64,000 nucleotides of DNA from Candidatus Rubrimentiphilum sp. (GCA_035710515.1 DASTDE010000003.1:62001-126000); one strand, 5' to 3'; numbered from the stretch's first letter, positions 39,854-48,815 are shown. Notes: a model not told the origin generated them from the sequence alone. Numbers and translations are program-made.

Positions 39854-40186
39854 ATGCAACCAATCAAACCAAAATGGTCCGACTCCGGACTCGTGCTCGT
39901 CTGCGAACGCTGTACGAAAGAACGCATTCCAGAGGAAGATCCGGACAAAGCGGCCGAGATCGGCGACTTCCATCTGCGCGATTGGCTCAAAGACCGGCTC
40001 AAAGCTGACGGGCTCTGGGGCAAGATTCGCGCGATCAACACCAGCTGCATGGACGTCTGCGCGCGGCGGCATGTTACCGTCGTGATCGATCCAAAGATCG
40101 AGGGCAAAGAGGCGCAAGCCTTCATAGTGGATCCCATCGCAGGCCGAGAGGCGGTCTACTCGGAGATCGTGAAGCGCCTCGGATGA
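39854..40186 (+). CDS. Thioredoxin-like [2Fe-2S] ferredoxin-type protein
   Basis: From ATG 39854 the product has 110 residues. A CERCTK near residue 16 and SCMDVC near residue 67 provide four Cys in the spacing of thioredoxin-like ferredoxins, with RRHVTVVIDP following. A redox role is likely; the partner is unknown. It lies just after tRNA-Thr(UGU) and overlaps the VOC gene by four bases. Confidence 0.65.
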   Translation: MQPIKPKWSDSGLVLVCERCTKERIPEEDPDKAAEIGDFHLRDWLKDRLKADGLWGKIRAINTSCMDVCARRHVTVVIDPKIEGKEAQAFIVDPIAGREAVYSEIVKRLG

Positions 40187-40545
40187 GCGAACAGAAAATT
40201 CCGCTGCGCGGGTTCGACGTGGTATTCTACACCGTCAAAGACATGAAGCGCGCTCGCGCGTTTTACGAAGGCCTCTTCGACTGGAAAACCGGAGTCGAAT
40301 CCGACTACTGGGTCGAGTACGAATTGCCCGATGGCTCGACGTTCGCGCTAGCCAACGATCCGTCGGCCGGGTGGAAAGAGGGCCACGGCATCATGTTCGG
40401 CGTTCCCAACATGAACCAAGCAGCGGAGCGAGCCGAGCAACTCGGTGGCAAGATTACAGACCGCAAATTTGAAGGCCCCAGTTGTGGCGCGGCAGAGTGC
40501 ATCGATCCCGAAGGAAACTACCTCTACTTACACCAGCGTAAGTAA
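40183..40545 (+). CDS. VOC-family protein
   Basis: The product is a 120-residue single VOC domain: LRGFDVVFYTVKDMKRARAFYEGLFDWKTG, WVEYELPDGSTFALAND, and SCGAAECIDPEGNYLYLHQRK. It is a glyoxalase/bleomycin-resistance-type fold; the substrate is unknown. It overlaps the ferredoxin-like gene upstream, suggesting co-expression. Confidence 0.88.
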   Translation: MSEQKIPLRGFDVVFYTVKDMKRARAFYEGLFDWKTGVESDYWVEYELPDGSTFALANDPSAGWKEGHGIMFGVPNMNQAAERAEQLGGKITDRKFEGPSCGAAECIDPEGNYLYLHQRK

Positions 40546-40549
40546 ACCG

Positions 40550-41212
40550 CTAGCAACTGTCGATCAGCGCGATGTAGATCAGCCGGTCGTTTTTGAATAT
40601 AAAATTCTGGCTCTGACCGCAATCCTTGTCAAAGTTGTGCAAATACGTTAGTCTCTGAATCGCCGGATGGTGCCTTGCGGTAGCCACCGGAGCCTTACCG
40701 TACAAGCGAAGCACATCTTCGATGGATTGCCCCAGCGCAACACCTCGCAGTGTGTGCAGAGCGGTCAGGTTCCGGGAAACCACGCGCTTAGGAGGCGGCG
40801 GCACTCCGGCGGCGGCCACAACCTCTCTCCAAGCGCAACATCCTTGGTCGTAAAACGCCGTTTCATGAGCATAGTCATAAACGAGCTCGCCTTTCGGCGG
40901 ACCCGCGCTCCCATAAACAAAGAACGTGCCGTCTCGCGGCCGGACGAGCTCCCAGCCTGCGAAAAGTCCGGATCGCCACTTGGGTTTGTAGCCTTCATAA
41001 ATGAATGCATCGGTGAAATTGACGCGCTTCGCCTTCAAATCAAAAAACTCGAAGCCGTACCAATCGTCCATTTCCGGAAGCCACTTGCCTATTGCTTCGC
41101 TGCACGCATGTTTGTAAAACTCCAAACAGGAAGGGACCTCGGTCGGAGCCGGCTTCGGAGTCGTGGCCGCAAAAAGGGTTGTGGCGATTGCAAGGATCAG
41201 CGCGGCAGTCAT
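40550..41212 (-). CDS. Secreted protein of unknown function
   Basis: The product, from ATG 41212, is a 220-residue exported protein: signal TAALILAIATTLFAATT, then a globular region with six Cys (PSCLEFYKHAC, GCCAWREV, DKDCGQSQ, IDSC) and RGVALGQSIEDVLRLYGKAP, a SmpA/OmlA-like GQSIEDV-LYG turn. No function is assigned. It ends just after the convergent VOC gene. The intrinsic terminator at 41275-41297 lies upstream and separates it from sigH. Confidence 0.65.
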   Translation of the reverse strand: MTAALILAIATTLFAATTPKPAPTEVPSCLEFYKHACSEAIGKWLPEMDDWYGFEFFDLKAKRVNFTDAFIYEGYKPKWRSGLFAGWELVRPRDGTFFVYGSAGPPKGELVYDYAHETAFYDQGCCAWREVVAAAGVPPPPKRVVSRNLTALHTLRGVALGQSIEDVLRLYGKAPVATARHHPAIQRLTYLHNFDKDCGQSQNFIFKNDRLIYIALIDSC

Positions 41213-41274
41213 GCTTCTCGCGGCTTTAACGATGCGTGCCCCACACCCTTCGGTTCCTAAGGGTGACAAATCAA

Positions 41275-41297
41275 AAGGGCGCCGGTTAGGCGCCCTT
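41275..41297. terminator. Terminator after sigH
   Basis: AAGGGCGCC (41275-41283) and GGCGCCCTT (41289-41297) form a perfect 9-bp stem with a GGTTA loop. On the minus strand the tail is TTGATTTG; on the plus strand CGTGTTTT. It lies 21 bases beyond the sigH stop. Confidence 0.8.
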
Positions 41298-41317
41298 CGT
41301 GTTTTACGCGAGTCGGC

Positions 41318-41965
41318 TTACGGTAGTTCGATCTCCGAAAGGTTCTTCTCGATCTTGCGTTTGACGCGCTGCAGTGCGTTGTCGATCGACTTTACGTGCC
41401 GGCCAAGGTCACGAGCCATCTCCTGATAGCTTTTGCCTTCGAGATACGACAGCAAGACCTGCGACTCGAGCTCGGAGAGATTCTCCTGAATCCGCTCCTT
41501 GATATCCTGAGAGACCTCTTGGTTGATAACCAGCTCTTCAGGATCCGACGTTTTGTTCGACGCCATGACGTCGAGCAGCGTACGTTCGCTGTCCTCATCG
41601 TAAATCGGCTTGTTCAGCGAGATGTACTGATTCAGCGGAATATGCTTCTGCCGCGTCGCGGTTTTGATCGCCGTAATGATCTGCCGCGTGATGCAGAGTT
41701 CGGCGAACGCGCGGAAACTTGAAAGTTTGTCGGCTTTAAAGTCACGGACGGCTTTATACAGACCGATCATTCCTTCTTGAATGATGTCTTCGCGATCTGC
41801 GCCGATGAGAAAATAGCTTTTCGCTTTGATGCGAACGAAGTTCTTATATTTGTTGAGAAGGAACTCCATCGCGAGGTTGTCGCCTGATTTCGCCGTAGCG
41901 ACCAGGTCCTCGTCTACCCGCTCGTGGTAATCCAGGCCCTCCGAGACGGGTTGGGTCATCGCCAT
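41318..41965 (-). CDS. sigH: SigH (Spo0H)-type RNA polymerase sigma factor
   Basis: The 215-residue protein is very close to Firmicutes Spo0H: LLNKYKNFVRIKAKSYFLIGADREDIIQEGMIGLYKAVRDFKADKLSSFRAFAELCITRQIITAIKTATRQKHIPLNQYISLNKPIYDEDSERTLLDV spans regions 2 and 3, and LSELESQVLLSYLEGKSYQEMARDLGRHVKSIDNALQRVKRKI is region 4. ATG 41965 is preferred over an upstream start inside the promoter. It lies next to rlmB as in Firmicutes, but has its own promoter. Confidence 0.93.
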   Translation of the reverse strand: MAMTQPVSEGLDYHERVDEDLVATAKSGDNLAMEFLLNKYKNFVRIKAKSYFLIGADREDIIQEGMIGLYKAVRDFKADKLSSFRAFAELCITRQIITAIKTATRQKHIPLNQYISLNKPIYDEDSERTLLDVMASNKTSDPEELVINQEVSQDIKERIQENLSELESQVLLSYLEGKSYQEMARDLGRHVKSIDNALQRVKRKIEKNLSEIELP

Positions 41966-42040
41966 AAGTGCCTCTACCCCTTGGAACCGATGTGGGCAAA
42001 TCGCGGGCCGGAGCCCGTCGAGCGCCGCACATCTCGACCC

Positions 42041-42070
42041 AGTATAAAAGGGTACTCCTTGCGCCGTCAA
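42041..42070 (-). promoter_or_regulatory. sigH promoter
   Basis: Minus strand: TTGACG (42070-42065), 18-base spacer, TATACT (42046-42041), in the gap between rlmB and sigH. The predicted start is about 70 bases before the sigH ATG. Confidence 0.65.
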
Positions 42071-42091
42071 GGACAAGCGCGGCAATCGCCC

Positions 42092-42853
42092 TTAAGGATT
42101 GTCCGGTTGAGAGCGCCTTTGGCGGACTGCCTCGTACAGCAAGACGGCCGCCGCCACTGAGGCATTGAGCGAGGCGACCTTCCCCAGCATCGGGATGCGC
42201 ACCAGAAAATCACATTCTTTACGAACGACCTGCGAGAGGCCCTGACCCTCCGCCCCAATGACCAGCGCCAAGTCCCCGCTCAGGTCGGCTTGCGAATACT
42301 CCAGACTTCCCTCTCCCGGATCCGCCCCGGCCACCCAGATCGCGGCTTTCTTGAGCTTGCGTACCGTCTCGGCAATATTGCTGACGCGTGCAACCGGAAT
42401 ATGCGCCGTCGCACCGGCGGCCGCTTTTCGGACGGTCGCATTAATGCCGGCCGAGCGCCGTTCCGGCAGAATGATCGCATCGGCTCCTGCGGACTCAGCC
42501 GTGCGAACGATCGCGCCCGCATTGTGCGGATCGGTGATGTGATCGAGCACGACAAACAGCGCAGGCCGGCTTCGCTTGGCAAGCGCTTCTTCCAAACTCA
42601 CATACGGAAACGGCGGACCGACCGCGACGACGCCCTGATGCGCTTTGTAGGGAAACTGCGCGAAGAACCGCCGGTCTTCGAAACGCAGCTGCGCGCCGCG
42701 TTCGGCGGCAAGATCGAGAATTTTTCGAACAGCCGGATCGCGGCGGCGCTCGCCCGCAACGTGCAGCCGGCGTAACGGTTCGCCCGCGATAAGCGCTTCC
42801 TCGATCGCGTGCACGCCATAGATGACGTCGTCGAGATCTAGACGGCTTGCCAT
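42092..42853 (-). CDS. rlmB: 23S rRNA (guanosine-2'-O-)-methyltransferase RlmB/TrmH-type
   Basis: This 253-residue SpoU/TrmH family methyltransferase has a small N-terminal L30e-like domain (IYGVHAIEEALIAGEPLRRLHVAGERR). The knotted SAM domain contains LFVVLDHITDPHNAGAIVRTAESAGADAIIL (motif 1), LALVIGAEGQGLSQVVRKECDFLVRIPMLGKVASLNASVAAAVLLYEAVRQ (motifs 2 and 3). Its ATG lies 16 bases inside cysS. It is in the conserved cysS-rlmB-sigH order. Confidence 0.95.
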   Translation of the reverse strand: MASRLDLDDVIYGVHAIEEALIAGEPLRRLHVAGERRRDPAVRKILDLAAERGAQLRFEDRRFFAQFPYKAHQGVVAVGPPFPYVSLEEALAKRSRPALFVVLDHITDPHNAGAIVRTAESAGADAIILPERRSAGINATVRKAAAGATAHIPVARVSNIAETVRKLKKAAIWVAGADPGEGSLEYSQADLSGDLALVIGAEGQGLSQVVRKECDFLVRIPMLGKVASLNASVAAAVLLYEAVRQRRSQPDNP

Positions 42854-44250
42854 GTCGTATCGCCGCCTTGTTCGTCACGCAGCTCGACGCCGCAACGCAG
42901 CAGCGCGTCGCGCAAGCGGTCCGACTCGGCAAAATTCTTCTCGCTGCGCGCTCGCGCGCGAAGCCGGATCACTTGCGCGATGGCGCCTTCAGGCGACTGG
43001 CCGTTGAGCGAGACTTCCGATCCAAGTTCGTCGTGCAAGCGGTCCAAGAAATCGGCGCGCAGCGCCCGCGGCACGTCCGCCAGCCACGAGTCGTCGGGTT
43101 TTATGCCGAGCAGCGCCAGAACGTAGCTCAACTCGGCGCGGTTGACCGTTTCCGGATGCCCGATGTAGGCGAATATCTCCGAGAGCGCCTGCGACGTGTT
43201 GAAATCATCATCCAAAGCGCTCTCGATGCGCGGCATCAGGCTGCCGTCGCGCCCTTCGCCCCGGTCGGCCGCGCGCCACGACTCCTTGATGCGGCCGAGC
43301 GCAACGTTCGCAGCGCCGATCGACTCATCCGTGAAATTCATGACCTTGCCGTAGCCGGTTTGTAAGAACGCCAACCGAATGGCCTGCGGATCGTAGCGGT
43401 TGAGGAGATCCGCGAGCGGCTCGAAATTGCCGAGCGATTTGCTCATCTTGCGGCTGTCGAATTGCACCAAGCCGCCGTGCACCCAGAAATTCGCCATCGG
43501 CGGATGTCCCATCAGCGGTTCGCTTTGCGCGATCTCGTTCTCGTGATGCGGGAAGATCAAATCCGCGCCGCCGCCGTGAATATCGAAACCCTCGCCCTGC
43601 GGATCGAGCAATGCGCGGGACATGGCGGAACACTCGATGTGCCAGCCTGGCCGGCCATCGCCCCACGGGGACGGCCACGTGGGCTCGCCGGGTTTGGCGA
43701 ACTTCCACAACGCGAAATCGAGCGGGTCTTCTTTGTCCTCGTCCACCTCGACGCGCGCACCGGCTTCCAAGTCCTTGATATTCCGTCCGCTGAGCGCGCC
43801 GTAGCGCGGAAACTTCGCAACGCGGTAATACACGCCGCCTTTGGAAACATAGGCGTAGCCTTTGTCCACGAGTTCGCCGATCATCGTGACGATTTGCGGA
43901 ACGAATCCGGTCGCGTACGGTTCGTGATCCGGTTGACGCACACCGAGCCTGCGCATCGACTCTTTGAACGACGCATAATACCCGCCGACGATGTCGTACC
44001 AATGCTCGCCGCTGGTCTTGGCGCGCTCGATGCTGCGATCGTCGATGTCGGTAACGTTTTGCACGTACGTCACGTCGTAACGCAGGTGTTCCAAATACCG
44101 CCGCAAGACGTCGAAAAACAGAAACGAACGCGCGTGTCCGACGTGCGCTTCGGCCGACGGCGTCAGGCCACAGACGTAAATCCGCACGTGCGGAGGTTTC
44201 AGCGGCTTGAACTCTTCGAGCCGGCGCGTGCGCGTGTTGTACAGCTTCAC
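42838..44250 (-). CDS. cysS: Cysteinyl-tRNA synthetase
   Basis: This 470-residue class I synthetase has a zinc-binding Cys in VCGLTP, the HIGH-type motif HVGHAR near residue 38, PGWHIECSAMS, HHENEIAQSE and KMSKSLGN near 266. The C-terminal helical domain and anticodon-binding tail are present. Length is normal. cysE lies one base upstream and rlmB overlaps its end. Confidence 0.96.
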   Translation of the reverse strand: MKLYNTRTRRLEEFKPLKPPHVRIYVCGLTPSAEAHVGHARSFLFFDVLRRYLEHLRYDVTYVQNVTDIDDRSIERAKTSGEHWYDIVGGYYASFKESMRRLGVRQPDHEPYATGFVPQIVTMIGELVDKGYAYVSKGGVYYRVAKFPRYGALSGRNIKDLEAGARVEVDEDKEDPLDFALWKFAKPGEPTWPSPWGDGRPGWHIECSAMSRALLDPQGEGFDIHGGGADLIFPHHENEIAQSEPLMGHPPMANFWVHGGLVQFDSRKMSKSLGNFEPLADLLNRYDPQAIRLAFLQTGYGKVMNFTDESIGAANVALGRIKESWRAADRGEGRDGSLMPRIESALDDDFNTSQALSEIFAYIGHPETVNRAELSYVLALLGIKPDDSWLADVPRALRADFLDRLHDELGSEVSLNGQSPEGAIAQVIRLRARARSEKNFAESDRLRDALLRCGVELRDEQGGDTTWQAV

Positions 44251-44251
44251 G

Positions 44252-44830
44252 CTAAATCATCCACGACCACGTGCTGTCGTCTTCGGGCACCGCGCGTACT
44301 GGAACGCCGTCTTTCATCACGACGCGCGCCGGTACGCCCACCGCGGTTGCGTTAGGCGGCACGTCCCTGATGACGACCGAACCGCCGCCGATTCTTGCGT
44401 TGTCGCCGATTGTAATCGCTCCCAAAAGCACGGCGCTGGCGCCGACGGTCACGTTGTTTCCCAAGGTCGGGTGACGTTTGCCGTGCGAGAGGCTCGTTCC
44501 GCCGAGCGAGACGCCCTGGTAGATCGTGCAGCCGTCGCCGACTTCGGCCGTCTCGCCGATGACGACGCCCATCCCGTGATCGATAAAGAACCCGCGGCCG
44601 ATCCGGGCGCCCGGATGGATCTCGATGCCGGTGAAAAACCGGTTGACATTCGACAGCCAGCGCGGCAGCAGCGGCAGCCCGGTACGGTGCAGAGCGTGAA
44701 TGAACCGGTGCGCGGCGATTGCGTGAAATCCGGGATACGAGAGAATGACGTCCAAGGGGCCGCGCGCCGCGGGATCGCGATCGAGCGCGGCGCGGAGATC
44801 CGAGGCGATAAGCGAAAACGGATCAGCCAT
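44252..44830 (-). CDS. cysE: Serine O-acetyltransferase
   Basis: This 192-residue hexapeptide-repeat enzyme makes O-acetylserine for cysteine synthesis. [29 protein letters not shown] is followed by the left-handed helix region with [41 protein letters not shown] and [18 protein letters not shown]. It is the shorter form lacking the long N-terminal helical domain. ATG 44830 is used; an upstream ATG lies within the GluRS-like gene. It neighbours cysS, so Cys synthesis and charging are linked. Confidence 0.95.
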   Translation of the reverse strand: MADPFSLIASDLRAALDRDPAARGPLDVILSYPGFHAIAAHRFIHALHRTGLPLLPRWLSNVNRFFTGIEIHPGARIGRGFFIDHGMGVVIGETAEVGDGCTIYQGVSLGGTSLSHGKRHPTLGNNVTVGASAVLLGAITIGDNARIGGGSVVIRDVPPNATAVGVPARVVMKDGVPVRAVPEDDSTWSWMI

Positions 44831-45371
44831 CGCCCGGGCGCCTTCCATGGATCGGCTCGAAGGGTTTGCCGTCCGGTCCATACGCGATCGGCTGCAAACC
44901 GCGGCCGTGCAGCAGCATGGAGTTCACCGCCCCGAAACGGATCAAAATCCGATCGTGTCCGAGCAGCGGAAAGAGCAGCTCCAGCGGCGGTCCGTCCTTC
45001 TGCCCCGTCAAGGCCATGCGCACGGACTGCAACGCGTCACTCACGGTTAGGCCGAACTCTTCGGCAATCTCGGGCAAGTCGCGATCGAGCGGTAAATCCC
45101 GAAGTTCGGGCTGCTGGTCGACGTATTGTCCGACGGAGTCCAAGAAAAACAGCACTTCACGCGAACGCAGCCGCTCCAACTCGAGTGCCGGTATCATGCA
45201 GGCTTCCGCGCGCAGCGAAGCCACAATCGGGCGCGCCTCCTCGATCGCCTTCACATCGTCGCCGTAAGCGGCAATAAACGTATCGATCCAGCGGGTTGCC
45301 GCCGGTGGCACGGGATCTTCCAAAAATCCCCAGCGCTGCATCGCCGCGGCGAGCGTTTCGCGATCCAACAT
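44823..45371 (-). CDS. Stand-alone GluRS anticodon-binding (C-terminal) domain
   Basis: The 182-residue protein matches the C-terminal anticodon-binding half of glutamyl-tRNA synthetase. [27 protein letters not shown] is the usual post-KMSKS helical region. [51 protein letters not shown] is the diagnostic GluRS end (RxALTGxxxxPPL-x3-LLGxxRxLxR). The Rossmann catalytic domain, HIGH and KMSKS are absent, and the sequence upstream is ispF. It stands exactly where gltX stands in the ispF-gltX-cysE-cysS order. It cannot charge tRNA by itself; a full GluRS must be encoded elsewhere. Confidence 0.8.
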   Translation of the reverse strand: MLDRETLAAAMQRWGFLEDPVPPAATRWIDTFIAAYGDDVKAIEEARPIVASLRAEACMIPALELERLRSREVLFFLDSVGQYVDQQPELRDLPLDRDLPEIAEEFGLTVSDALQSVRMALTGQKDGPPLELLFPLLGHDRILIRFGAVNSMLLHGRGLQPIAYGPDGKPFEPIHGRRPGDG

Positions 45372-45842
45372 CTATTCTTCCAGGAGTGCGACCGCCGAAG
45401 CTGCGATACCGGTGCCGTCCCCGGTGTACCCCAATCCCTCGCTGCTCTTCGCTTTTACGCTGACCCGCGCAACTGGAAGTTCCAGCCGCTGTGAAAGATT
45501 TTCGCGCATGCGCGCGACATGCGGCGCAAGCTTCGGACTCTCGACTACGATCGTCGCGTCGACGTTGGCAATGCGAAAGCCGGCGCGTTGTACCTCGGCC
45601 GCGCACTGCGCGAGCAGCTCCATAGAATCGGCGTCCTTCCAGCGCGCATCGGAGGCCGGGTAGCGTTCGCCGAGATCGCCCAACGCGGCTGCGCCCAGCA
45701 GCGCATCGCTGACCGCATGCGCCAGCACGTCGGCATCCGAGTGGCCGAGCGCACCGAAATCGCTTTCAATCTGCACGCCGCCGAGAATCAGTTTGCGTCC
45801 CTTCGCCAGCCTGTGTGCGTCGAAGCCGTAGCCGACTCGCAT
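45372..45842 (-). CDS. ispF: 2-C-methyl-D-erythritol 2,4-cyclodiphosphate synthase
   Basis: This 156-residue MEP-pathway enzyme has GYGFDAHRL (metal Asp/His), ALGHSDADVLAHAVSDALLGAAALGDLGERYPASD, and the C-terminal VSVKAKSSEGLGYTGDGTGIAASAVALL. Length is normal. It overlaps ispD by one base and the GluRS-like gene begins one base after its stop. Confidence 0.97.
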   Translation of the reverse strand: MRVGYGFDAHRLAKGRKLILGGVQIESDFGALGHSDADVLAHAVSDALLGAAALGDLGERYPASDARWKDADSMELLAQCAAEVQRAGFRIANVDATIVVESPKLAPHVARMRENLSQRLELPVARVSVKAKSSEGLGYTGDGTGIAASAVALLEE

Positions 45843-46549
45843 CAGCGCGCGTCCGCGTAGCGGCGGCGCAGCACGTCTTCGGCGCGCGCGAGATCTTCGG
45901 GCAGCGTCACTTTAAAATTATCCGGCGCACCCGCAACGATCTGCACGGTAACGCCGATGCGTTCCAGCAGCATCGCGTCATCGGTCGCCGCAAAGTTATC
46001 GCGATGCGCGGTCTCATGCGCCAAGCGCATGTCGGGCAGCGTCGCGAACTGCGGCGTTTGCGCGGCCCAGAGCCGCTCGCGCGGCGACGTCTCTTTTACG
46101 ATGCGCGAATGCGGTTCGACAACTTTGACGGTGTCCACAACCGGAACGGCCAGCAATGCCGCGTGACCGTCGCCGATGACTTGCATGCCGTTGCGCACGG
46201 TCTCGGCGTCCACGAGCGGGCGCGCGCCGTCGTGCACGAGGACCGCATCGCATCCGGCGGGGACGGCGCGCAAGCCCTCATAGACGCTGGCTTGCCGCGT
46301 CGCGCCGCCGGGCACTACTGCAGCGCACTTCGCTCCGGCCGCCTGCGCGCAAACCGAACTAATTTCGGAGAGCCACTCGTTTTCGGTGACCACGACGATC
46401 GACTCGATCTCGGGCATCGCTGCAAACGTTCGAATCGACCACGCGAGCATGGGCGTGCCCGCGATTTCGAGCAACTGTTTCGGCCGCCCGAAGCGCGTCC
46501 CGCGTCCCGCCGCGACGACTATCGCCGTCCAGCGCGCCGGACGCCGCAT
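45842..46549 (-). CDS. ispD: 2-C-methyl-D-erythritol 4-phosphate cytidylyltransferase
   Basis: The 235-residue MEP-pathway cytidylyltransferase has AIVVAAGRGTRFGRPKQLLEIAGTPMLAWSI, VPGGATRQASVYEGLRAV, VLVHDGARPLV, KETSPRERLWAAQTPQ and APDNFKVTLPEDLARAE. All conserved CTP- and substrate-binding segments are present. It is coupled to the PIN-TRAM gene upstream and ispF downstream by one-base overlaps. Confidence 0.97.
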   Translation of the reverse strand: MRRPARWTAIVVAAGRGTRFGRPKQLLEIAGTPMLAWSIRTFAAMPEIESIVVVTENEWLSEISSVCAQAAGAKCAAVVPGGATRQASVYEGLRAVPAGCDAVLVHDGARPLVDAETVRNGMQVIGDGHAALLAVPVVDTVKVVEPHSRIVKETSPRERLWAAQTPQFATLPDMRLAHETAHRDNFAATDDAMLLERIGVTVQIVAGAPDNFKVTLPEDLARAEDVLRRRYADAR

Positions 46550-47649
46550 CAGTTTGCTTCCTTGCGGGCCTTAGCGAAGATCATACGCCCCGCTACGGTC
46601 TGCAGCACGCTCGTTACGACAACGTCGGTTGCTTCGCCGATCAAACGCCGGCCGTTTTCCACGACGATCATCGTTCCGTCGTCCAAGTATCCCACGCCTT
46701 GGTTGGGCTCCTTACCGTCGCGAATCACTTGAACGTGAAGTTCTTCTCCGGGAAGCACGATCGGCTTGACGGCGTTCGCCAATTCGTTGACGTTCAACAC
46801 GTCAACGCCCTCGACGTGCGCCACGCGATTGAGATTGTAGTCGTTGGTAACCAGCTTGCCGCCCAATTCGCGAGCCAAGCGCACGAGTTTTGCGTCAGCC
46901 TCCCGGACGCCGTCATAGTCGCGCTCGCTGATCTCGAGCGAGCCGAGCTCCTGCAGACGGTTGAGCACATCCAGCCCGCGGCGGCCGCGCGTGCGCTTGA
47001 GCGTATCGGCGGAATCCGCGACGGCCTGCAGCTCGCGCAAAATGAAACGCGGCAGAACGAAGGGTCCTTCCAGGAATCCGGCCTGCAATATCTCCACGAT
47101 GCGCCCGTCGACGATCACCGATGTGTCGATGATCTTCGGCACGTTGCCGGCAGCACTTGGAACGGCTAGCGAAAGCGGGACGATCTTGCGCGCTCCCACA
47201 CGCGCGCCGAGATAAGCAAAGAAAACGCTGATGACGATGTAGAGTAAGATCGCGACGTAGCTGCCGGCGCGGCCCGAAGTCGAAATGAACTCGAAGAGAA
47301 TGCTGCGGATCAGGAAAGCAATCACCAGACCCGCGATGAGTCCGATCGCGCCGCCTGCCAGTTCGTATGGCGCGAGGCGCTCGATCGACCGTTCGATCGA
47401 GTTGAGCTCTCCTTCGAAAAAACTCTGAGCGAGCGGCGCGAGCAAGACGCCGAGCAGCGCGCCGGCCACCGGGATGAGGATCGTAAAAACGAGCTGCAGC
47501 CTCTCGTCCGCAAAATGCGGTGCGACGAGATAGACGTACGCCTCACGTCCCAACAGGAAACCGGTGACGCCGAAAACGATCCCGAAGATCGCCCGCAGGA
47601 TCGCCGCCGCGAGATTCGGCCCTATGGAAGCGTTATAAAAGTTGCGCAT
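46549..47649 (-). CDS. PIN-TRAM domain membrane protein (YacL-like)
   Basis: This 366-residue protein has four N-terminal membrane helices (residues about 10-150), a PIN nuclease domain ([17 protein letters not shown], with acidic residues through [45 protein letters not shown]) and a C-terminal TRAM domain ([38 protein letters not shown]). This is the Firmicutes YacL layout and it precedes ispD, as there. Its RNA substrate is unknown. Its start overlaps the hemW 3' end by 28 bases. Confidence 0.94.
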   Translation of the reverse strand: MRNFYNASIGPNLAAAILRAIFGIVFGVTGFLLGREAYVYLVAPHFADERLQLVFTILIPVAGALLGVLLAPLAQSFFEGELNSIERSIERLAPYELAGGAIGLIAGLVIAFLIRSILFEFISTSGRAGSYVAILLYIVISVFFAYLGARVGARKIVPLSLAVPSAAGNVPKIIDTSVIVDGRIVEILQAGFLEGPFVLPRFILRELQAVADSADTLKRTRGRRGLDVLNRLQELGSLEISERDYDGVREADAKLVRLARELGGKLVTNDYNLNRVAHVEGVDVLNVNELANAVKPIVLPGEELHVQVIRDGKEPNQGVGYLDDGTMIVVENGRRLIGEATDVVVTSVLQTVAGRMIFAKARKEAN

Positions 47650-48815
47650 ATGTCATTGGCTACAAACCGCCCGCGCCGCGTCAATCGCGCGCCGGCCGCG
47701 TCGATCTCAAGCAGTCCGGCCGTACGGTACGGTTCCACGATCTGAGCATAGTACTCCAAAAATTCAAACCCGTAACGCTCTTTGAAGGCTGCAAACGAGA
47801 GCCCCTGCGCCGTACGCAGCGCCAGCATGACGGCCTCGCCCGCGCGCCGCGCGCCTTCCAAACGCTCCGACTCCTGCGGAATCATGCGGCCCTCCAGTGC
47901 GGCCGACATATACGCTTCCAAATCGCGCGTGTGCGTCGAGCGTACGCCGTCGCGGTAGGACGCCGCGCCGACGCCCAGCCCAACGTACTCCCCGTTCGCC
48001 CAATAGTTCGCGTTATGCGCGCAGCGGTGGCTGGGACGCGCGAAGTTGCTGATCTCGTAATGTTCGAAACCGGCGCGCTCGAGTACGTCAATGGCAATCT
48101 CGTACAGATCGGCTTCGGCATCCTGATCCGGGAAGGCGCCCGGCTCGCGTTCTTGCCAGGCGGCATACGGAGTTCCGGTTTCGACCGTCAAGCCGTACGT
48201 TGAGATGTGATCCGGATGCAGTGCGAGCGCCGCCTCAAGCGATTCGCGCCAGCTTTGCGGCGTCTGGCCCGGAACGCCGAAGATCAAATCGAGGCTGACG
48301 CTCTGCACCCCGGCAGCTCGGGCGGCTTCGACCGCAGTTCGGACGTCGCGCGGTTCGTGGCGCCGGCCAAGCGTTCGTATCTCGGATGCGACAAAGGATT
48401 GCACGCCGATCGAAAGTCTCGTAACGCCCGCGGCGACATACGCGTTCAGTTCGGCAGCGCTCACCAACTCCGGGTTTACCTCGATCGTCGTTTCGCGCCC
48501 GGGTTCTCCCGGAAAAACGTCGCCGATTCGGGCGAGCAATTCGGCAATCTCGCCCGCCGCATACGTGTTCGGCGTTCCGCCACCAAGGAACACGGTATCA
48601 CTGTCATGCTGAGGTATCGCTTCGACATTGCTCAGCACAGGCTCCGCGCCCCGAGGAGCGCGCTCTGCGCGCTCTACGAGGGGCAAACCTTCAATCTCGC
48701 AATACAGCGCTTGCAGGTAGCGATCGGCAAGGCTTCGCTTGTGCGGCCACTTTGCAAAATCGCAGTACGGACAGATGTACGGACAGAACGGGAGATGGAC
48801 GTAAATGCCGGTCAC
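47622..48815 (-). CDS. hemW: HemW-like radical SAM protein with repeat-derived insert
   Basis: The 397-residue protein has the radical SAM motif C11-x3-C15-x2-C18 in [24 protein letters not shown], a HemW-type fourth Cys nearby, and [13 protein letters not shown]. HemW inserts haem into membrane proteins; older annotations call it oxygen-independent coproporphyrinogen oxidase. Residues about 46-71 are extra compared with the family and are encoded by a dispersed repeat (48602-48685), lying between the SAM motif and the GGGTPN strand. It overlaps degV by four bases. Confidence 0.9.
   Translation of the reverse strand: MTGIYVHLPFCPYICPYCDFAKWPHKRSLADRYLQALYCEIEGLPLVERAERAPRGAEPVLSNVEAIPQHDSDTVFLGGGTPNTYAAGEIAELLARIGDVFPGEPGRETTIEVNPELVSAAELNAYVAAGVTRLSIGVQSFVASEIRTLGRRHEPRDVRTAVEAARAAGVQSVSLDLIFGVPGQTPQSWRESLEAALALHPDHISTYGLTVETGTPYAAWQEREPGAFPDQDAEADLYEIAIDVLERAGFEHYEISNFARPSHRCAHNANYWANGEYVGLGVGAASYRDGVRSTHTRDLEAYMSAALEGRMIPQESERLEGARRAGEAVMLALRTAQGLSFAAFKERYGFEFLEYYAQIVEPYRTAGLLEIDAAGARLTRRGRFVANDICATFITLP
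48602..48685. repeat. Dispersed repeat inserted in frame within hemW
   Basis: TGTCATGCTGAGGTATCGCTTCGACATTGCTCAGCACAGGCTC is the reverse-orientation repeat core, followed by GC-rich hairpin DNA (GAGCGCGCTCTGCGCGCTC). It is read through in frame by hemW. Confidence 0.7.

Noticed and set aside
43462-44355. Plus-strand frame opposite cysS and cysE
   Set aside because: Antisense shadow; cysS and cysE motifs are complete on the minus strand.
44823-45371. gltX pseudogene by frameshift
   Set aside because: ispF abuts the start with one base between, so there is no degraded catalytic domain in any frame upstream; the short gene itself is intact.
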